Numbered from the stretch's first letter, positions 53,225 through 62,421 are shown. The stretch is 64,000 nucleotides of DNA from Candidatus Nitrosopelagicus sp. (GCA_028345295.1 JAOMDA010000001.1:124001-188000); one strand, 5' to 3'. The notes: generated from the sequence alone by a model not told the origin. Translations and numbers: made by a program.

Positions 53225-53392
53225 TTAGGATTTGTTATCATCAATATCTAATGAAAATTGAGTTGTAGAAAGTCGCTGTCCACATTTTGGACATTTATTA
53301 TCGTAATGTTTTAAAACATCTTTGACGGACTTTAGCATTTTCATTGCAGAAATTTTTTCACCACACTGTCCACAAATAATTTCTACAGACAT
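53225..53392 (-). CDS. 55-aa zinc-ribbon protein
   Basis: Read directly from the bases: ATG at 53392, TAA at 53225-53227. Two Cys pairs, CGQC (IICGQCGEK) and CPKC (NKCPKCGQRL), 27 residues apart, make a compact zinc ribbon, linked by a helix (KMLKSVKDVLKHY). No family name. It lies 57 nt upstream of the HTH/NrdD-like gene in the same direction and may be co-transcribed. Confidence 0.75.
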   Translation of the reverse strand: MSVEIICGQCGEKISAMKMLKSVKDVLKHYDNKCPKCGQRLSTTQFSLDIDDNKS

Positions 53393-53461
53393 ATTTCAAA
53401 TTATTATAATTAGTATTTAAAAATGACAAAAGTGTTTTTTGAAAATTATGATATTTGTAAT

Positions 53462-53830
53462 CTATTGTTTTTTTAGAACTATTCCTCTCTCATCAAATCC
53501 AACAATTTCGACTAATGTACCAATAGGAAGATCCTCTGGGGTTACAATATTAGGCAAAAATCCAGAAACTCTGAGCCTAGAATCGTTATCTAATTCCATA
53601 ACTGTCCATGCATATGGAGCAAATTTTTCAAATCCTTCTGGGGGAACGGTCATTATCGTATATGTTACAATTTTTCCTTTTCCAGAAATTATTGAGTCTT
53701 CAAAGCCTTTGTTACCACATTCTTTACAAAAATATACAGTGGCGAGATGTAATTCTCCGCAGTTAGTACATTTTCTTGCAAGAACGTTTCCATTCTTGGC
53801 ATTTTCAATAAATTCAGGTTTTGCTGACAA
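53462..53830 (-). CDS. DUF35 zinc-ribbon/OB-fold partner of thiolase
   Basis: About 122 aa from the TTG at 53830; a GTG at 53839 is the alternative. The longer frame would overlap the thiolase by 50 nt, so it is rejected. Zinc ribbon CTNCGELH...CKEC is followed by an OB fold (GKGKIVTYTIM, APYAWTVMEL, RVSGFL, PIGTLVEIVGF). In archaea such proteins form complexes with thiolase and HMG-CoA synthase and help acetoacetyl-CoA channelling. It starts one base after the thiolase stop. Confidence 0.88.
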   Translation of the reverse strand: MSAKPEFIENAKNGNVLARKCTNCGELHLATVYFCKECGNKGFEDSIISGKGKIVTYTIMTVPPEGFEKFAPYAWTVMELDNDSRLRVSGFLPNIVTPEDLPIGTLVEIVGFDERGIVLKKQ

Positions 53831-53831
53831 T

Positions 53832-55001
53832 TTACACACTCTGGAAAATATGAACTGCACAACTTGCGCCAGTAGCACCAAAATTCTGTGTTAAACCAAT
53901 CTTTGCGTCGTTAACAGTACGTTGACCAGATTGACCTGTTAATTGTTCGAATACTTCTACTACTTGACCAACACCTGTAGCACCTATTGGATGTCCTTTT
54001 GATTTTAATCCACCAGATGGATTAATTGAAATTGAACCGTTTAGTCTAGTTTCACCATTACGTGCAGCTTTTGCACCTTTTCCTTTTTCAAAGAAACCTA
54101 AATCTTCAGTATCAACTACTTCAGCTACAGTAAAACAATCATGAACTTCTGCAAAATCAACATCTTTTGCTGTAATTCCTGCCATCTTGTATGCATCTGC
54201 AGCTGCAAGTTTAGTGCTAGGAATAGTTGTTAAATGATCACGCCCTTGAAGTGCAGCAGGTGAACCACCACGACCTGAACCAATTACTTTGACATAATCT
54301 TTTGAATGATCTTTTGCAAATTGCTCATTACAAATAACTACAGAGCTTGCTCCATCTGAAAAAGGACAACAGTCAAAAAGCTTTAAAGGACTAGCAACAA
54401 CTGCTGAATTCATTACATCATCAATAGTAATTTTTTTTCTAAGATGTGCTTTTGGATTTGATAAACCGTTATCATGATTTTTTACAGCAACACTTGCAAG
54501 ATCTTCTTCTGTTGCATCGAATTCATTAAGATATGCTCTTGCCATTGATGCAAACAATCCAGGAAATGATGCACCTGCTTGACCCTCATAGAAAAAATCA
54601 GAACAATAAGAAAAGTAAGTTGTGGTCCATTCTGTACCAGTATGAGTAACTTTTTCAACACCAGTTACAAGCACTGCGTCATAGAATCCTGCAGCAACAT
54701 TTGCATATGCCTCTCTAAATGAAACAGAACCACTTCCACACGCAGATTCTATTGACAGTGATGGTCTTTCAGAGATTCCTAAATTACTCATTACAACAGG
54801 ACCTAAGTGAACTTGTTTATCAGCAACACCAAAAACATTTGAAATGTATCCTGCTTTGATTTCTTTAGGCTCAATGCCAGCATTTTCAATTGCAGCAGCT
54901 GATGCTTGGACTGTTATATCAGAAATACTATCATCTAATTTTCCATATTTTGTACTACCAGCACCTAATACGCAAACGTTTTCCACAAATTTTGCTGACA
55001 A
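53832..55001 (-). CDS. Thiolase (acetyl-CoA C-acetyltransferase, SCP2/archaeal type)
   Basis: Nucleophile Cys in IESACGSGSVSFREAY, His in VHDCFTVAEVVDTEDLG, and GLKSKGHPIGATGVGQVVE near the C-terminus. The frame is open to 55136, but the extra residues are hydrophobic junk that would overlap the divergent gene; TTG at 55001 (LSAKFVENVCVLGAG) gives 389 aa, and GTG at 54986 is possible. With DUF35 it may run the acetoacetyl-CoA thiolase step of the 3HP/4HB cycle or of mevalonate synthesis; the window does not decide. Confidence 0.9.
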   Translation of the reverse strand: MSAKFVENVCVLGAGSTKYGKLDDSISDITVQASAAAIENAGIEPKEIKAGYISNVFGVADKQVHLGPVVMSNLGISERPSLSIESACGSGSVSFREAYANVAAGFYDAVLVTGVEKVTHTGTEWTTTYFSYCSDFFYEGQAGASFPGLFASMARAYLNEFDATEEDLASVAVKNHDNGLSNPKAHLRKKITIDDVMNSAVVASPLKLFDCCPFSDGASSVVICNEQFAKDHSKDYVKVIGSGRGGSPAALQGRDHLTTIPSTKLAAADAYKMAGITAKDVDFAEVHDCFTVAEVVDTEDLGFFEKGKGAKAARNGETRLNGSISINPSGGLKSKGHPIGATGVGQVVEVFEQLTGQSGQRTVNDAKIGLTQNFGATGASCAVHIFQSV

Positions 55002-55056
55002 ATCGAGTATAAAAATTATGCAAAAAATTTCATTAAGGTAGAAAAGAAAAAAACGT

Positions 55057-55515
55057 ATGAAACAACAAATCAAGCAAGTTAAAGTTTCAAAAATGAAAGT
55101 GAGAAAAAGAGATTCTGTCAGAGTAACAAAAAACAATATTAAATCATTTAAAACAGAAATTGCTCAATATCTTGATACTAATGGATTTCTTTCATGGTCT
55201 GCAAAAAAGAAAAAATTTGTAATTTTAGGTACAAATACTCCTAAAGATGGACTTGTGAAGTGTCCTGAATGTAAATCAGGGGAACTTGTGATAATAAAAT
55301 CTCATACAACAAAAAAAAGATTCATTGGCTGCACAAATTATTACAATGGTTGTAAAGCATCATCGCCACTTTTGCAAAAAGCAAGGCTAAAAGCAACAAA
55401 AATAAAATGTAAAGTTTGTTCATGGCCTACTATATTTTTTAGATTTAGTAGAAAACAGAAATGGCAAAAACAATGTGCAAATATTAAATGTACCAGTAGA
55501 AAATCTAAAGTTTAA
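55057..55515 (+). CDS. Topoisomerase-type zinc-finger protein
   Basis: 152 aa, strongly basic. Cys motif CPEC...GCTNYYNGC is the topoisomerase IA C4 zinc finger (TTKKRFIGCTNYYNGCKASSP), followed by a second Cys set (CKVC ... CANIKC). No topoisomerase catalytic domain is present, so it is a free DNA-binding module. It is divergent from the thiolase, and its 3' end overlaps the nitrilase gene by 11 nt. Confidence 0.8.
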   Translation: MKQQIKQVKVSKMKVRKRDSVRVTKNNIKSFKTEIAQYLDTNGFLSWSAKKKKFVILGTNTPKDGLVKCPECKSGELVIIKSHTTKKRFIGCTNYYNGCKASSPLLQKARLKATKIKCKVCSWPTIFFRFSRKQKWQKQCANIKCTSRKSKV

Positions 55516-56314
55516 AGTTTGAATAGATATCTGTCCTACGATTTTTTAATAATGGAAGCTTCTTTCTAGTTTCATGAACATTTTCTAATGAGATATTAAC
55601 GTAACCAATTCCTTGACGCTTCTTCATATCAAGAAGTATTCTACCGTAGGGATCAACTGCAAGACTTCTTCCAGAGTAAACATGACCTAAATGATCAGGT
55701 GCTATAACATAACATCCATTTTCAATTGCACGAGATTTGTTTAGTGTTAACCAATGTTCCTCCTTCATAGGACCATTAACCCATGCTGATGGTACAACAA
55801 GTATTTCTGTGCCTGCAGAAGCTAATGTTCTTGACATTTCAGGGAATCTTAAATCATAGCAAATCATCATTCCTAATTTTCCAACAGAAGTTTTTGTTGG
55901 CATAGGAATTAATGAACCTGATGACATCTTGGAAGATTCTTTAAAACCTAAAGCATCATAAAGATGAATTTTTCTGTACTTTCCAATAACTTTCCCATTT
56001 TTATTTACAATAAATGATGTGTCATATACTCTATCCTTTTTTCTACTCTTTTCATACATTGTTCCTACAACACCAATAGAATTTTCTTTAGCACATTTTG
56101 CAACAGCTGAAACAAAATCACCTTTGATTGTTTCAGCCTGTTGTGCTAATTGTTTTGCTGATTGTGTTAATGGTGTATAAAACATCATATATTCTGGAAA
56201 TGTGCACATATCTGCATGATTCTTTGCTGCCATTTTGATATAATCTAAAATTTTTGGAAGATTTTTTTTCTTTTCAGTTGAAGCTTTGAATTGTACAACT
56301 GCAATTTTTGACAT
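55505..56314 (-). CDS. Carbon-nitrogen hydrolase (nitrilase superfamily, omega-amidase/Nit-like)
   Basis: 269 aa from the ATG at 56314 (MSKIAVVQFKAST). The open frame extends 21 codons further but overlaps the tautomerase gene and lacks homology. Catalytic Glu in CTFPEYMMF, Lys in GKYRKIHLYD, Cys in GMMICYDLRFPEM. Closest in feel to Nit2/omega-amidase or deaminated glutathione amidase; the substrate is unknown. Confidence 0.9.
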   Translation of the reverse strand: MSKIAVVQFKASTEKKKNLPKILDYIKMAAKNHADMCTFPEYMMFYTPLTQSAKQLAQQAETIKGDFVSAVAKCAKENSIGVVGTMYEKSRKKDRVYDTSFIVNKNGKVIGKYRKIHLYDALGFKESSKMSSGSLIPMPTKTSVGKLGMMICYDLRFPEMSRTLASAGTEILVVPSAWVNGPMKEEHWLTLNKSRAIENGCYVIAPDHLGHVYSGRSLAVDPYGRILLDMKKRQGIGYVNISLENVHETRKKLPLLKNRRTDIYSNFKL

Positions 56315-56349
56315 AAGATTTGTAAATAAAATGAAGATAAAAAGATAGT

Positions 56350-56526
56350 TTAGAGTTGATTTCCTGCTAGAAACCAATTCTCTTTTGGATTTTCATCAAA
56401 AACTACAATTACATGATCCTCTTTTGTTTTGAGAATTTCAACTGCAGATTTTGTTATTGCTTTTGCAAAATCCTGTTTTTGTTGGTCGGAACGACCAGGA
56501 TAAAGTGATACCTGTATGTATGGCAT
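56350..56526 (-). CDS. 4-oxalocrotonate tautomerase-like protein, 58 aa
   Basis: Read directly: ATG at 56526, TAA at 56350-56352. After Met comes Pro (MPYIQVSLYPGRSDQQKQDF), the catalytic Pro1 of the tautomerase superfamily, followed by a helix (AKAITKSAVEIL) and a beta strand (DHVIVVFDE). Length is right for the 4-OT class. Lies between the nitrilase and rhomboid genes, with the same direction as both. Confidence 0.85.
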   Translation of the reverse strand: MPYIQVSLYPGRSDQQKQDFAKAITKSAVEILKTKEDHVIVVFDENPKENWFLAGNQL

Positions 56527-56563
56527 ATATGATATTGGAATATCACTAATTTAATTTTTGTAA

Positions 56564-57334
56564 CTATCTCCAGTCGTCTCTATAGCCATATCTTGTACCA
56601 TAAGTAAAATCAGATCGGTGTGATTTTTTGTATAAGAACCCAACTGCAAGACCTAAAACAAATCCACCTATGTGTGCAAGATATGCAACTCCACCACCTG
56701 CAACACCAAATCCACCTATAAAGAATGGTAACAAGTTTTGAAAAATAAGCCAAAATGGTAAAAAATACATTGCTTTGATGTGTAACATTCTCCAAAAGAA
56801 TCCCAACATAAGAAAAGTCATAACTCTTGCACGTGGAAAAATTACAAGATATGCTCCTAGTATTCCAGAGATTGCACCCGAAGCACCAACAGCAGGAATT
56901 CCACTTCCTGGATCACCCATAACGTGAATCAAGCCAGCTCCTATTCCCCAAAGTAAATAGATACCAAGATATTTTATTTTTCCAAATTTTGCCTCAATGT
57001 TGTCACCAAATATCCATAAGAACAGCATGTTACCACCTAAATGCATCAAACCACCATGCATGAAAGTTGAAGTTAACAACGAAAGTTCTGGAATTGCGGG
57101 ACAACTAACTATGTTAACACCAGTATCAATGCCACTAATTTGTCCTGTAATACAACCAGGAACAGCTCCCCAATTCAAAAACATATTCATTGCTTGCATG
57201 TTTGTGAATTCAAAAAATTGTCCAGTTACAGCAACTTCAGCAAAAAAGACAATTACATTGATAATTATTAATGCAATAGTAAGTCTTGGTTTGAATCCAG
57301 GTGGGTGTGGATTTTCATCCTTTAATGGTAACAT
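56564..57334 (-). CDS. Rhomboid-family intramembrane serine protease
   Basis: 256 aa, six to seven membrane helices. HGGLMHLGGNMLFLWIFGD motif, catalytic Ser in AVGASGAISGILGAY and His in LAHIGGFVLGLAVG give the Ser-His dyad. Cleaves membrane proteins within the bilayer; substrates unknown. A loop between the first two helices contains two Cys. Confidence 0.92.
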   Translation of the reverse strand: MLPLKDENPHPPGFKPRLTIALIIINVIVFFAEVAVTGQFFEFTNMQAMNMFLNWGAVPGCITGQISGIDTGVNIVSCPAIPELSLLTSTFMHGGLMHLGGNMLFLWIFGDNIEAKFGKIKYLGIYLLWGIGAGLIHVMGDPGSGIPAVGASGAISGILGAYLVIFPRARVMTFLMLGFFWRMLHIKAMYFLPFWLIFQNLLPFFIGGFGVAGGGVAYLAHIGGFVLGLAVGFLYKKSHRSDFTYGTRYGYRDDWR

Positions 57335-57381
57335 TTGACAATATTTGTGCCTAGAATTTGTATAATAGTATTAAGAAAATT

Positions 57382-58830
57382 CTATGTAATTATGATAATT
57401 CCTTCTTTTATCAAATACTGAATTGCATTTACGTATGCAGAGTCTGGAATCTCGTTATTGGCCCACCATCCTGCAGTGTTTTTTACCCATTCAGGAATTA
57501 TCGCATCCTGATTTTCAATACCACTCTGTGTTGTTGGTATTATAATTATACCAACATTGATCATATACTCAATTCCATCAGCATATGTATTATCATCAAA
57601 TTCACCAGCCACCCACCATTTGGCATGATCTTTTATCCATGCGGGAATTGAAACAACATCTGATTGTTCATCCTCTAAAACAATAAATGCAAATTCTGTC
57701 GCTTGACCACTACCTGAAATATTTGAAAATCTTGCAACAGTAACACCAGTTTCTTCGTTAGAGAATGTATAATCTGTGTAATCTGCTCCAATTTTTGCAT
57801 AATCTGATTTTGAAAAAATTTCTTTATTATTTTGTAATAATGTAAATGTGTAATCAGAATCTCTGATTGGAGCTAAAGAATATGGATCACGGAATGTATA
57901 GATAAATTTGGTTTCTACATTAGGTTTGATTTCCTTTGGATCCCAAGACAAATCAACCTGATATTCTTCACTTAATGTGTATGCACTTATTGGAAATTTA
58001 ATTTCATCTCCTTGTCTTAGAATCAATTCCAAAGTATTCGGAATCTCAATATTGGTATCTTTCATTTGAGTTTTTATGTATCTCAAGTGATCTTTTAGTA
58101 AAACAAAGTGTACAAGTCTACTTTCCTCTTCAGAATAATCATCAATAAAAATAGACGATTTGAAAAGTTCAATGCCATTTGCAGTACCAAAATAATTTGG
58201 AGCCAAAAAAGATACAAAATTTTTTGGAAACATTATTTCTGTATGAACAACACTTGTATGAGAAATATTTTGTTCGCTCCAATCAAATGGAATTATAATT
58301 TTTGCTGTTTGTTCAGTTTGATTATAAACAAATCTTGCTATACTATCATAATATGATTTTACTCTAAATTCAACTGGAATCTCTTCAATAGTTTGAATAT
58401 GATGTGTAATTTCTTCAATACTAATCTGATTTTCAAACTCTAAGTTAGTTATTATTCCATATTCATCTTCTGCGTTAATTATTACATTAAAAGTAAAAAT
58501 TCCATTTTTGTCTGTGTTTAGATCTAAAACAAGTAATCCTTCTTGCTCAAAAAAAGAATCATCTAGAATTAGTTTATTATCATTGTATAACTCAATCTCA
58601 AAATTTATGTTTTCTATTGTTATTTTATTTGTCCTATCGTATGCATGTATCTGAAAAAATTTTTTAGTTGATTCATCACTATCTAACATTAAATGTTCAA
58701 CAGTTAATCTGATGTCTCTATCGTCTACTTTAGTAAATAGTGATGATTCAATTCCTGTTCCGTGACCAAAAGCAGGAATTAATAATGAAATTGAAATTAT
58801 TCCAACTAATAATGTATAATGAATCTTCAT
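57382..58830 (-). CDS. Exported protein with two C-terminal Trp-Trp repeats
   Basis: 482 aa with a signal peptide (LLVGIISISLLIPAFGHG). Ig-like beta region fills the body. The C-terminus has two copies of an about 40-residue unit, IPAWIKDHAKWWVAGEFDD... and IPEWVKNTAGWWANNEIPD..., each ending in GI(I)III. This repeat occurs in many surface proteins of Nitrosopumilus-type archaea as I recall. No transmembrane tail, so the repeats may anchor it to the envelope. Function unknown. Confidence 0.82.
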   Translation of the reverse strand: MKIHYTLLVGIISISLLIPAFGHGTGIESSLFTKVDDRDIRLTVEHLMLDSDESTKKFFQIHAYDRTNKITIENINFEIELYNDNKLILDDSFFEQEGLLVLDLNTDKNGIFTFNVIINAEDEYGIITNLEFENQISIEEITHHIQTIEEIPVEFRVKSYYDSIARFVYNQTEQTAKIIIPFDWSEQNISHTSVVHTEIMFPKNFVSFLAPNYFGTANGIELFKSSIFIDDYSEEESRLVHFVLLKDHLRYIKTQMKDTNIEIPNTLELILRQGDEIKFPISAYTLSEEYQVDLSWDPKEIKPNVETKFIYTFRDPYSLAPIRDSDYTFTLLQNNKEIFSKSDYAKIGADYTDYTFSNEETGVTVARFSNISGSGQATEFAFIVLEDEQSDVVSIPAWIKDHAKWWVAGEFDDNTYADGIEYMINVGIIIIPTTQSGIENQDAIIPEWVKNTAGWWANNEIPDSAYVNAIQYLIKEGIIIIT

Positions 58831-58884
58831 GTTTACAAATACTTTGTACTATTATTGTAGTTAACTAACATGAATAATTCTGTA

Positions 58885-61674
58885 TTAATCTTCGGATTTT
58901 CTATTAATCATTTCATCAATTTTGCGTTTGTCTCTGACACTTTTTACATAAAATAATGCAGTAGCAATTATTCCTGCTGAAACTAATGGAGCAACTATCT
59001 CCACGTACTTTATTTCAAATGTTGATGATTCTTGTAGAATGGTTGTTTGACCAGGTACGGAACTAATTGAAACTTTACCAATCTTTGCACCACGTTGTTC
59101 AACAAACCAGACATCTCCATTATCATCTGCTGTTACAAACTGTGTGAATGAGCCTTCAGTTGGAATTACAACTTCAGATATTCTATTGTTGTATGGATCA
59201 TAAACAATAAGACTGTCAACCACATGTTGTGCAATCCAAATATTATCATATTTGTCTAAGACCATTCCAAATGGTAATGATTCTGAATTTGAAATGTTAA
59301 CTTTATCAAAACTTTCTAGAATTGGATTAAATTTTGTAATTGATGGACCCAAGTGTTCTGCAATCCAAATGTTTTCTTGTTTATCAATCATTAATGCAAA
59401 TGGTTCTGCAAGAGGTCCTTCATTGGGAGTGAATTCTGTCATTTGCTTTGTTTGTCCATCAATCTTTCCAATATTTCCTACAAGTGATTCTGCAAACCAA
59501 ACATTGTTTGAACTATCAATCTTAATTGCAGTAGGTCCTGCGTCTGTAGTTAATGTATTATAAATATCAAATTTTTTAGTTTCTTGATCATACTCTAGTA
59601 AAATACTTTGATCCATTATGGCAATCCAGACATCATTGTCATGATCAATTGCAACAGATGTAGGAATTGATGTTTGAGAAACTAATGTAAACTGGGGTAG
59701 TGGAATAATCTCAAACTCTTCTGTTTTTGGATCAAAGTTTCCAATTTTAGAATTTGGTGTGTCAGTAAACCAAATCTTTCCTTCCTTGTCCATATCCATG
59801 AAAATTGTAGTTAAACCACTAAACGTGTACGGTATAAACTGTTCATCTTCTATTGAAAATTTCCATAATCTTGGTTTTTGTGCATCTGAAATCCAGATAT
59901 TTTTTCCATCATATACGGGATACAATGGTGCAGTATCATCTGCAGGTATTTGATATTCTGTAACATCAGTTTTCATATTTGTCAATGCAGGTTTAATTCT
60001 AACATCAAATAATACGCTCTCATTTGCATTTTCTGTTCGTTGCGCTTCTAATTCTATCTGCCAAACTCCTGCAAAACTAAATGTTGGTTCTGCAGAATAT
60101 TTTGTAAAAACATCTTGCCCAGTAATCTCATTCTCAGTTACTTCTGCCTCAATTGGTGCTATACTTCTAAGTGGGTTTGAAATTTTCATCTTTAAATTAG
60201 AAATATCTGCAAGCGGTTGATCGTCAAGTCCTAAAACTATAACATTAATTTGATTTGGTCCAATCCCAACTGGTAAAACGGTAACATCAAATCTTGCATT
60301 TTCTGAAAACAATGAAGCTTCATACCCACTAATTCCTTGTTCTGCACTTACTGATTGAACTTCTCCAGCAGGAAGAGATGAGTTTACCAATAATGCAACA
60401 ACTGCAAGTAATGCAATTCCAAGTCCTGCTTCAAATCTTAATGGTTTTTTTAATTTCTTGAAAATTGCAGTAGATTTCAAGTCTTTTTTGGCTTGCTGCG
60501 TAAATCTAATTTGATAAAATCCTCCAAATGCAATCATTGCAGATGCAATTGCAATTTTTAGCATGATTAACTTACCATATGTTGATTCTGTAAGTGATGA
60601 AACATTACTATCCAAGAACCAAAGCAGCATTGGTCCTGTAATAATTAAAATTCCTAAAGAAATTATTATCATTCCTGAAAATCTTGGAATCAAACTAATA
60701 GTGATTTTATCTCTAACATTGGCATCTAATTTTGTAATAGATGGTAAAATAACAAACCCCAAGAAAATTACACCACCAATCCAAATCGATGAAAGCAAAT
60801 TGTGTACATAATCTAAAATTATTGGTGGAGCCATCTCAGTGGATGCACCATGACCCATCATTGTAGTTGTTGCAATCAATGCAAGTGCAAATACAAGCAT
60901 TGGTAGTTGTGTCTTAAATGAAATTTGGTTTTTTCTTTCTATCCAGAACCAAATTCCAATTAGAATTATAGTGAGAATCATTCGTGTAAGCCATGTAGAA
61001 CCAAACGTAGTTTGAATAACATCAAATGGTGATACCTCAAGTCTCCATGTTTGAACAGCCAACATGATGAAATTAGAGGCAAATACTGCTATTACACCAA
61101 AACCAATTACTTTAGAAAATTTTGCTTTGAATGAACTTTCAATTAATGCAATTTGTTCTTTAAATCTTGTTTGACCAGTTGACCAAATTACAATTGATGC
61201 AATTACTCCTCCTAATACAACTGTCTGGCCAACTAAACCTGGAAATCTTGCAATTGATTCAGGAATAAATGTAGTTTCTGATTTCTCTTGTGACTCTAGT
61301 AACGATGCATCAATCTGTACATCACCTACACCAAAAATAATTGCAGCATGCACCAAGTGTCCATCAACTTTTGATAATACCTTACTTGCAATTGTATACA
61401 CGCCATCTTCTAGTGGTTGTGTAGTAATCACAAGTGATGACTCTGCGTTATAATATGCCGTGTCACGCTTGTCTACCTGATTTCCATCAGAATCAAAAAT
61501 TTTTAGTTCAGAAAAATCAATCTCTACTGCTTCTGAATAATGAGTAACTATTTGTGTAGTGCCGACAGCAGTATTTTGTCCTTGAGCTGGTTCCGAATCT
61601 AGAAGAAATGGATGTCCATATGCTAGTGGAAATCCTATCAATAATAATAATGGAATTATCCAAATTATTTTCAA
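58885..61674 (-). CDS. CopC-CopD fusion with a C-terminal streptogramin-lyase-like propeller
   Basis: 929 aa. Signal peptide; CopC-like copper-binding domain (GHPFLLDSEPAQGQ, FSELKIFDSDG, DGHLVHAAIIFGVG; about 20-125); CopD-type multi-helix membrane region (about 150-430); Ig-like part; then a beta-propeller with repeats DNIWIAQHVVDSL, NVWFAESLVGNIGKI, ENIWIAEHLGPSI (about 590-870), and a last membrane helix. The propeller fold is that of Vgb lyase/SMP-30 but the role here is likely structural or sensing. Probably imports or handles copper, plentiful in ammonia oxidisers. Confidence 0.85.
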   Translation of the reverse strand: MKIIWIIPLLLLIGFPLAYGHPFLLDSEPAQGQNTAVGTTQIVTHYSEAVEIDFSELKIFDSDGNQVDKRDTAYYNAESSLVITTQPLEDGVYTIASKVLSKVDGHLVHAAIIFGVGDVQIDASLLESQEKSETTFIPESIARFPGLVGQTVVLGGVIASIVIWSTGQTRFKEQIALIESSFKAKFSKVIGFGVIAVFASNFIMLAVQTWRLEVSPFDVIQTTFGSTWLTRMILTIILIGIWFWIERKNQISFKTQLPMLVFALALIATTTMMGHGASTEMAPPIILDYVHNLLSSIWIGGVIFLGFVILPSITKLDANVRDKITISLIPRFSGMIIISLGILIITGPMLLWFLDSNVSSLTESTYGKLIMLKIAIASAMIAFGGFYQIRFTQQAKKDLKSTAIFKKLKKPLRFEAGLGIALLAVVALLVNSSLPAGEVQSVSAEQGISGYEASLFSENARFDVTVLPVGIGPNQINVIVLGLDDQPLADISNLKMKISNPLRSIAPIEAEVTENEITGQDVFTKYSAEPTFSFAGVWQIELEAQRTENANESVLFDVRIKPALTNMKTDVTEYQIPADDTAPLYPVYDGKNIWISDAQKPRLWKFSIEDEQFIPYTFSGLTTIFMDMDKEGKIWFTDTPNSKIGNFDPKTEEFEIIPLPQFTLVSQTSIPTSVAIDHDNDVWIAIMDQSILLEYDQETKKFDIYNTLTTDAGPTAIKIDSSNNVWFAESLVGNIGKIDGQTKQMTEFTPNEGPLAEPFALMIDKQENIWIAEHLGPSITKFNPILESFDKVNISNSESLPFGMVLDKYDNIWIAQHVVDSLIVYDPYNNRISEVVIPTEGSFTQFVTADDNGDVWFVEQRGAKIGKVSISSVPGQTTILQESSTFEIKYVEIVAPLVSAGIIATALFYVKSVRDKRKIDEMINRKSED

Positions 61675-61718
61675 GCCAATCTAAAAGCTAGGTGTTCATA
61701 ATTTAAAGAATTACCAAT

Positions 61719-61737
61719 TCGAAAGTTGTACCATCTT
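61719..61737. promoter_or_regulatory. 19-nt promoter motif, copy 1 (CopCD / 61774 gene)
   Basis: TCGAAAGTTGTACCATCTT lies between the divergent CopCD and 61774 genes. It ends 36 nt before the GTG of the latter and 2 nt before a TATA-like TAAAGATAATA. It is 17/19 identical to copy 2 at 63385. A 9-nt partial match TTGTACTAT occurs at 58844. Confidence 0.55.
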
Positions 61738-61773
61738 AGTAAAGATAATAACGTGTGAATTTGTCTTTGAATC

Positions 61774-62421
61774 GTGAAAAAATATTTTGTCTTGTTAACA
61801 GCATTACTTGTCTTTGGAACAGGCTTTTCTGGTGTACATGCACATACTACAGTTGAGGTTGGTTCTTATGAAATTGAGGTTGGATGGCAAGACGAGCCTC
61901 CAGTTGTAGGAATCTTAAATGCCATAACTATTGACATTAGGGAACCAAATGAAGAAACTGGTGCCTACAAAAATATTTCAAATGGATTTAGAAGTATGGA
62001 TGCAACAGTAATGTCTGGTGGCGCTTCCAAAGTTCTTGACGTTAATTCAGATCCTAGTCCTGGACACTATTACGCAAAAATTATCCCAACAAAAATTGGT
62101 TCTATGGAGGTTAAAGTAAAGGGAGATCTTAATGGTACACCTGTTGACGTCATAGTTCCAATAGAAGACGTTGAAAGCACATCTGTGCTTGATTTTCCCC
62201 CTTCATCTAGTTCTGCCTCAGGACAAGAAATTGGTGCCTTGAAAAATGCCCTTTCTTCATTACAAAAAGATGTTTCTAATATAAAATCAAATGTTGGTGA
62301 TGTTAGTCTAACTTCTGGTGGAATAAGTATAGAGTCAGCATACAACTTTGGTGTTTTTGGATTGTCACTTGGTGCAGCAGCTGTCATCATTGCAATTATA
62401 GCAATGCTTAGAAGAAAATAA
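61774..62421 (+). CDS. Secreted membrane-anchored protein, paralogue of the 63437 gene
   Basis: 215 aa from GTG (signal peptide about 1-23, ending VHAHTT). A beta domain begins EVGSYEIEVGWQDEPPVVG, then a Ser-rich linker, a coiled coil (IGALKNALSSLQKDVSNI) and one C-terminal membrane helix with RRK. It has the layout of YtkA-like domains found with CopC/CopD proteins. Extracellular, anchored; copper-related role is inferred from the divergent CopCD and downstream cupredoxin. Confidence 0.82.
   Translation: MKKYFVLLTALLVFGTGFSGVHAHTTVEVGSYEIEVGWQDEPPVVGILNAITIDIREPNEETGAYKNISNGFRSMDATVMSGGASKVLDVNSDPSPGHYYAKIIPTKIGSMEVKVKGDLNGTPVDVIVPIEDVESTSVLDFPPSSSSASGQEIGALKNALSSLQKDVSNIKSNVGDVSLTSGGISIESAYNFGVFGLSLGAAAVIIAIIAMLRRK

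Noticed and set aside
53832-55136. Long N-terminal form of the thiolase (434 aa)
   Set aside because: The extra 45 residues are hydrophobic, unlike any thiolase, and would overlap the divergent zinc-finger gene; TTG at 55001 is better.
55505-56377. Long form of the nitrilase
   Set aside because: Its extra 21 codons overlap the tautomerase gene, and the family start MSKIAVVQF lies at 56314.
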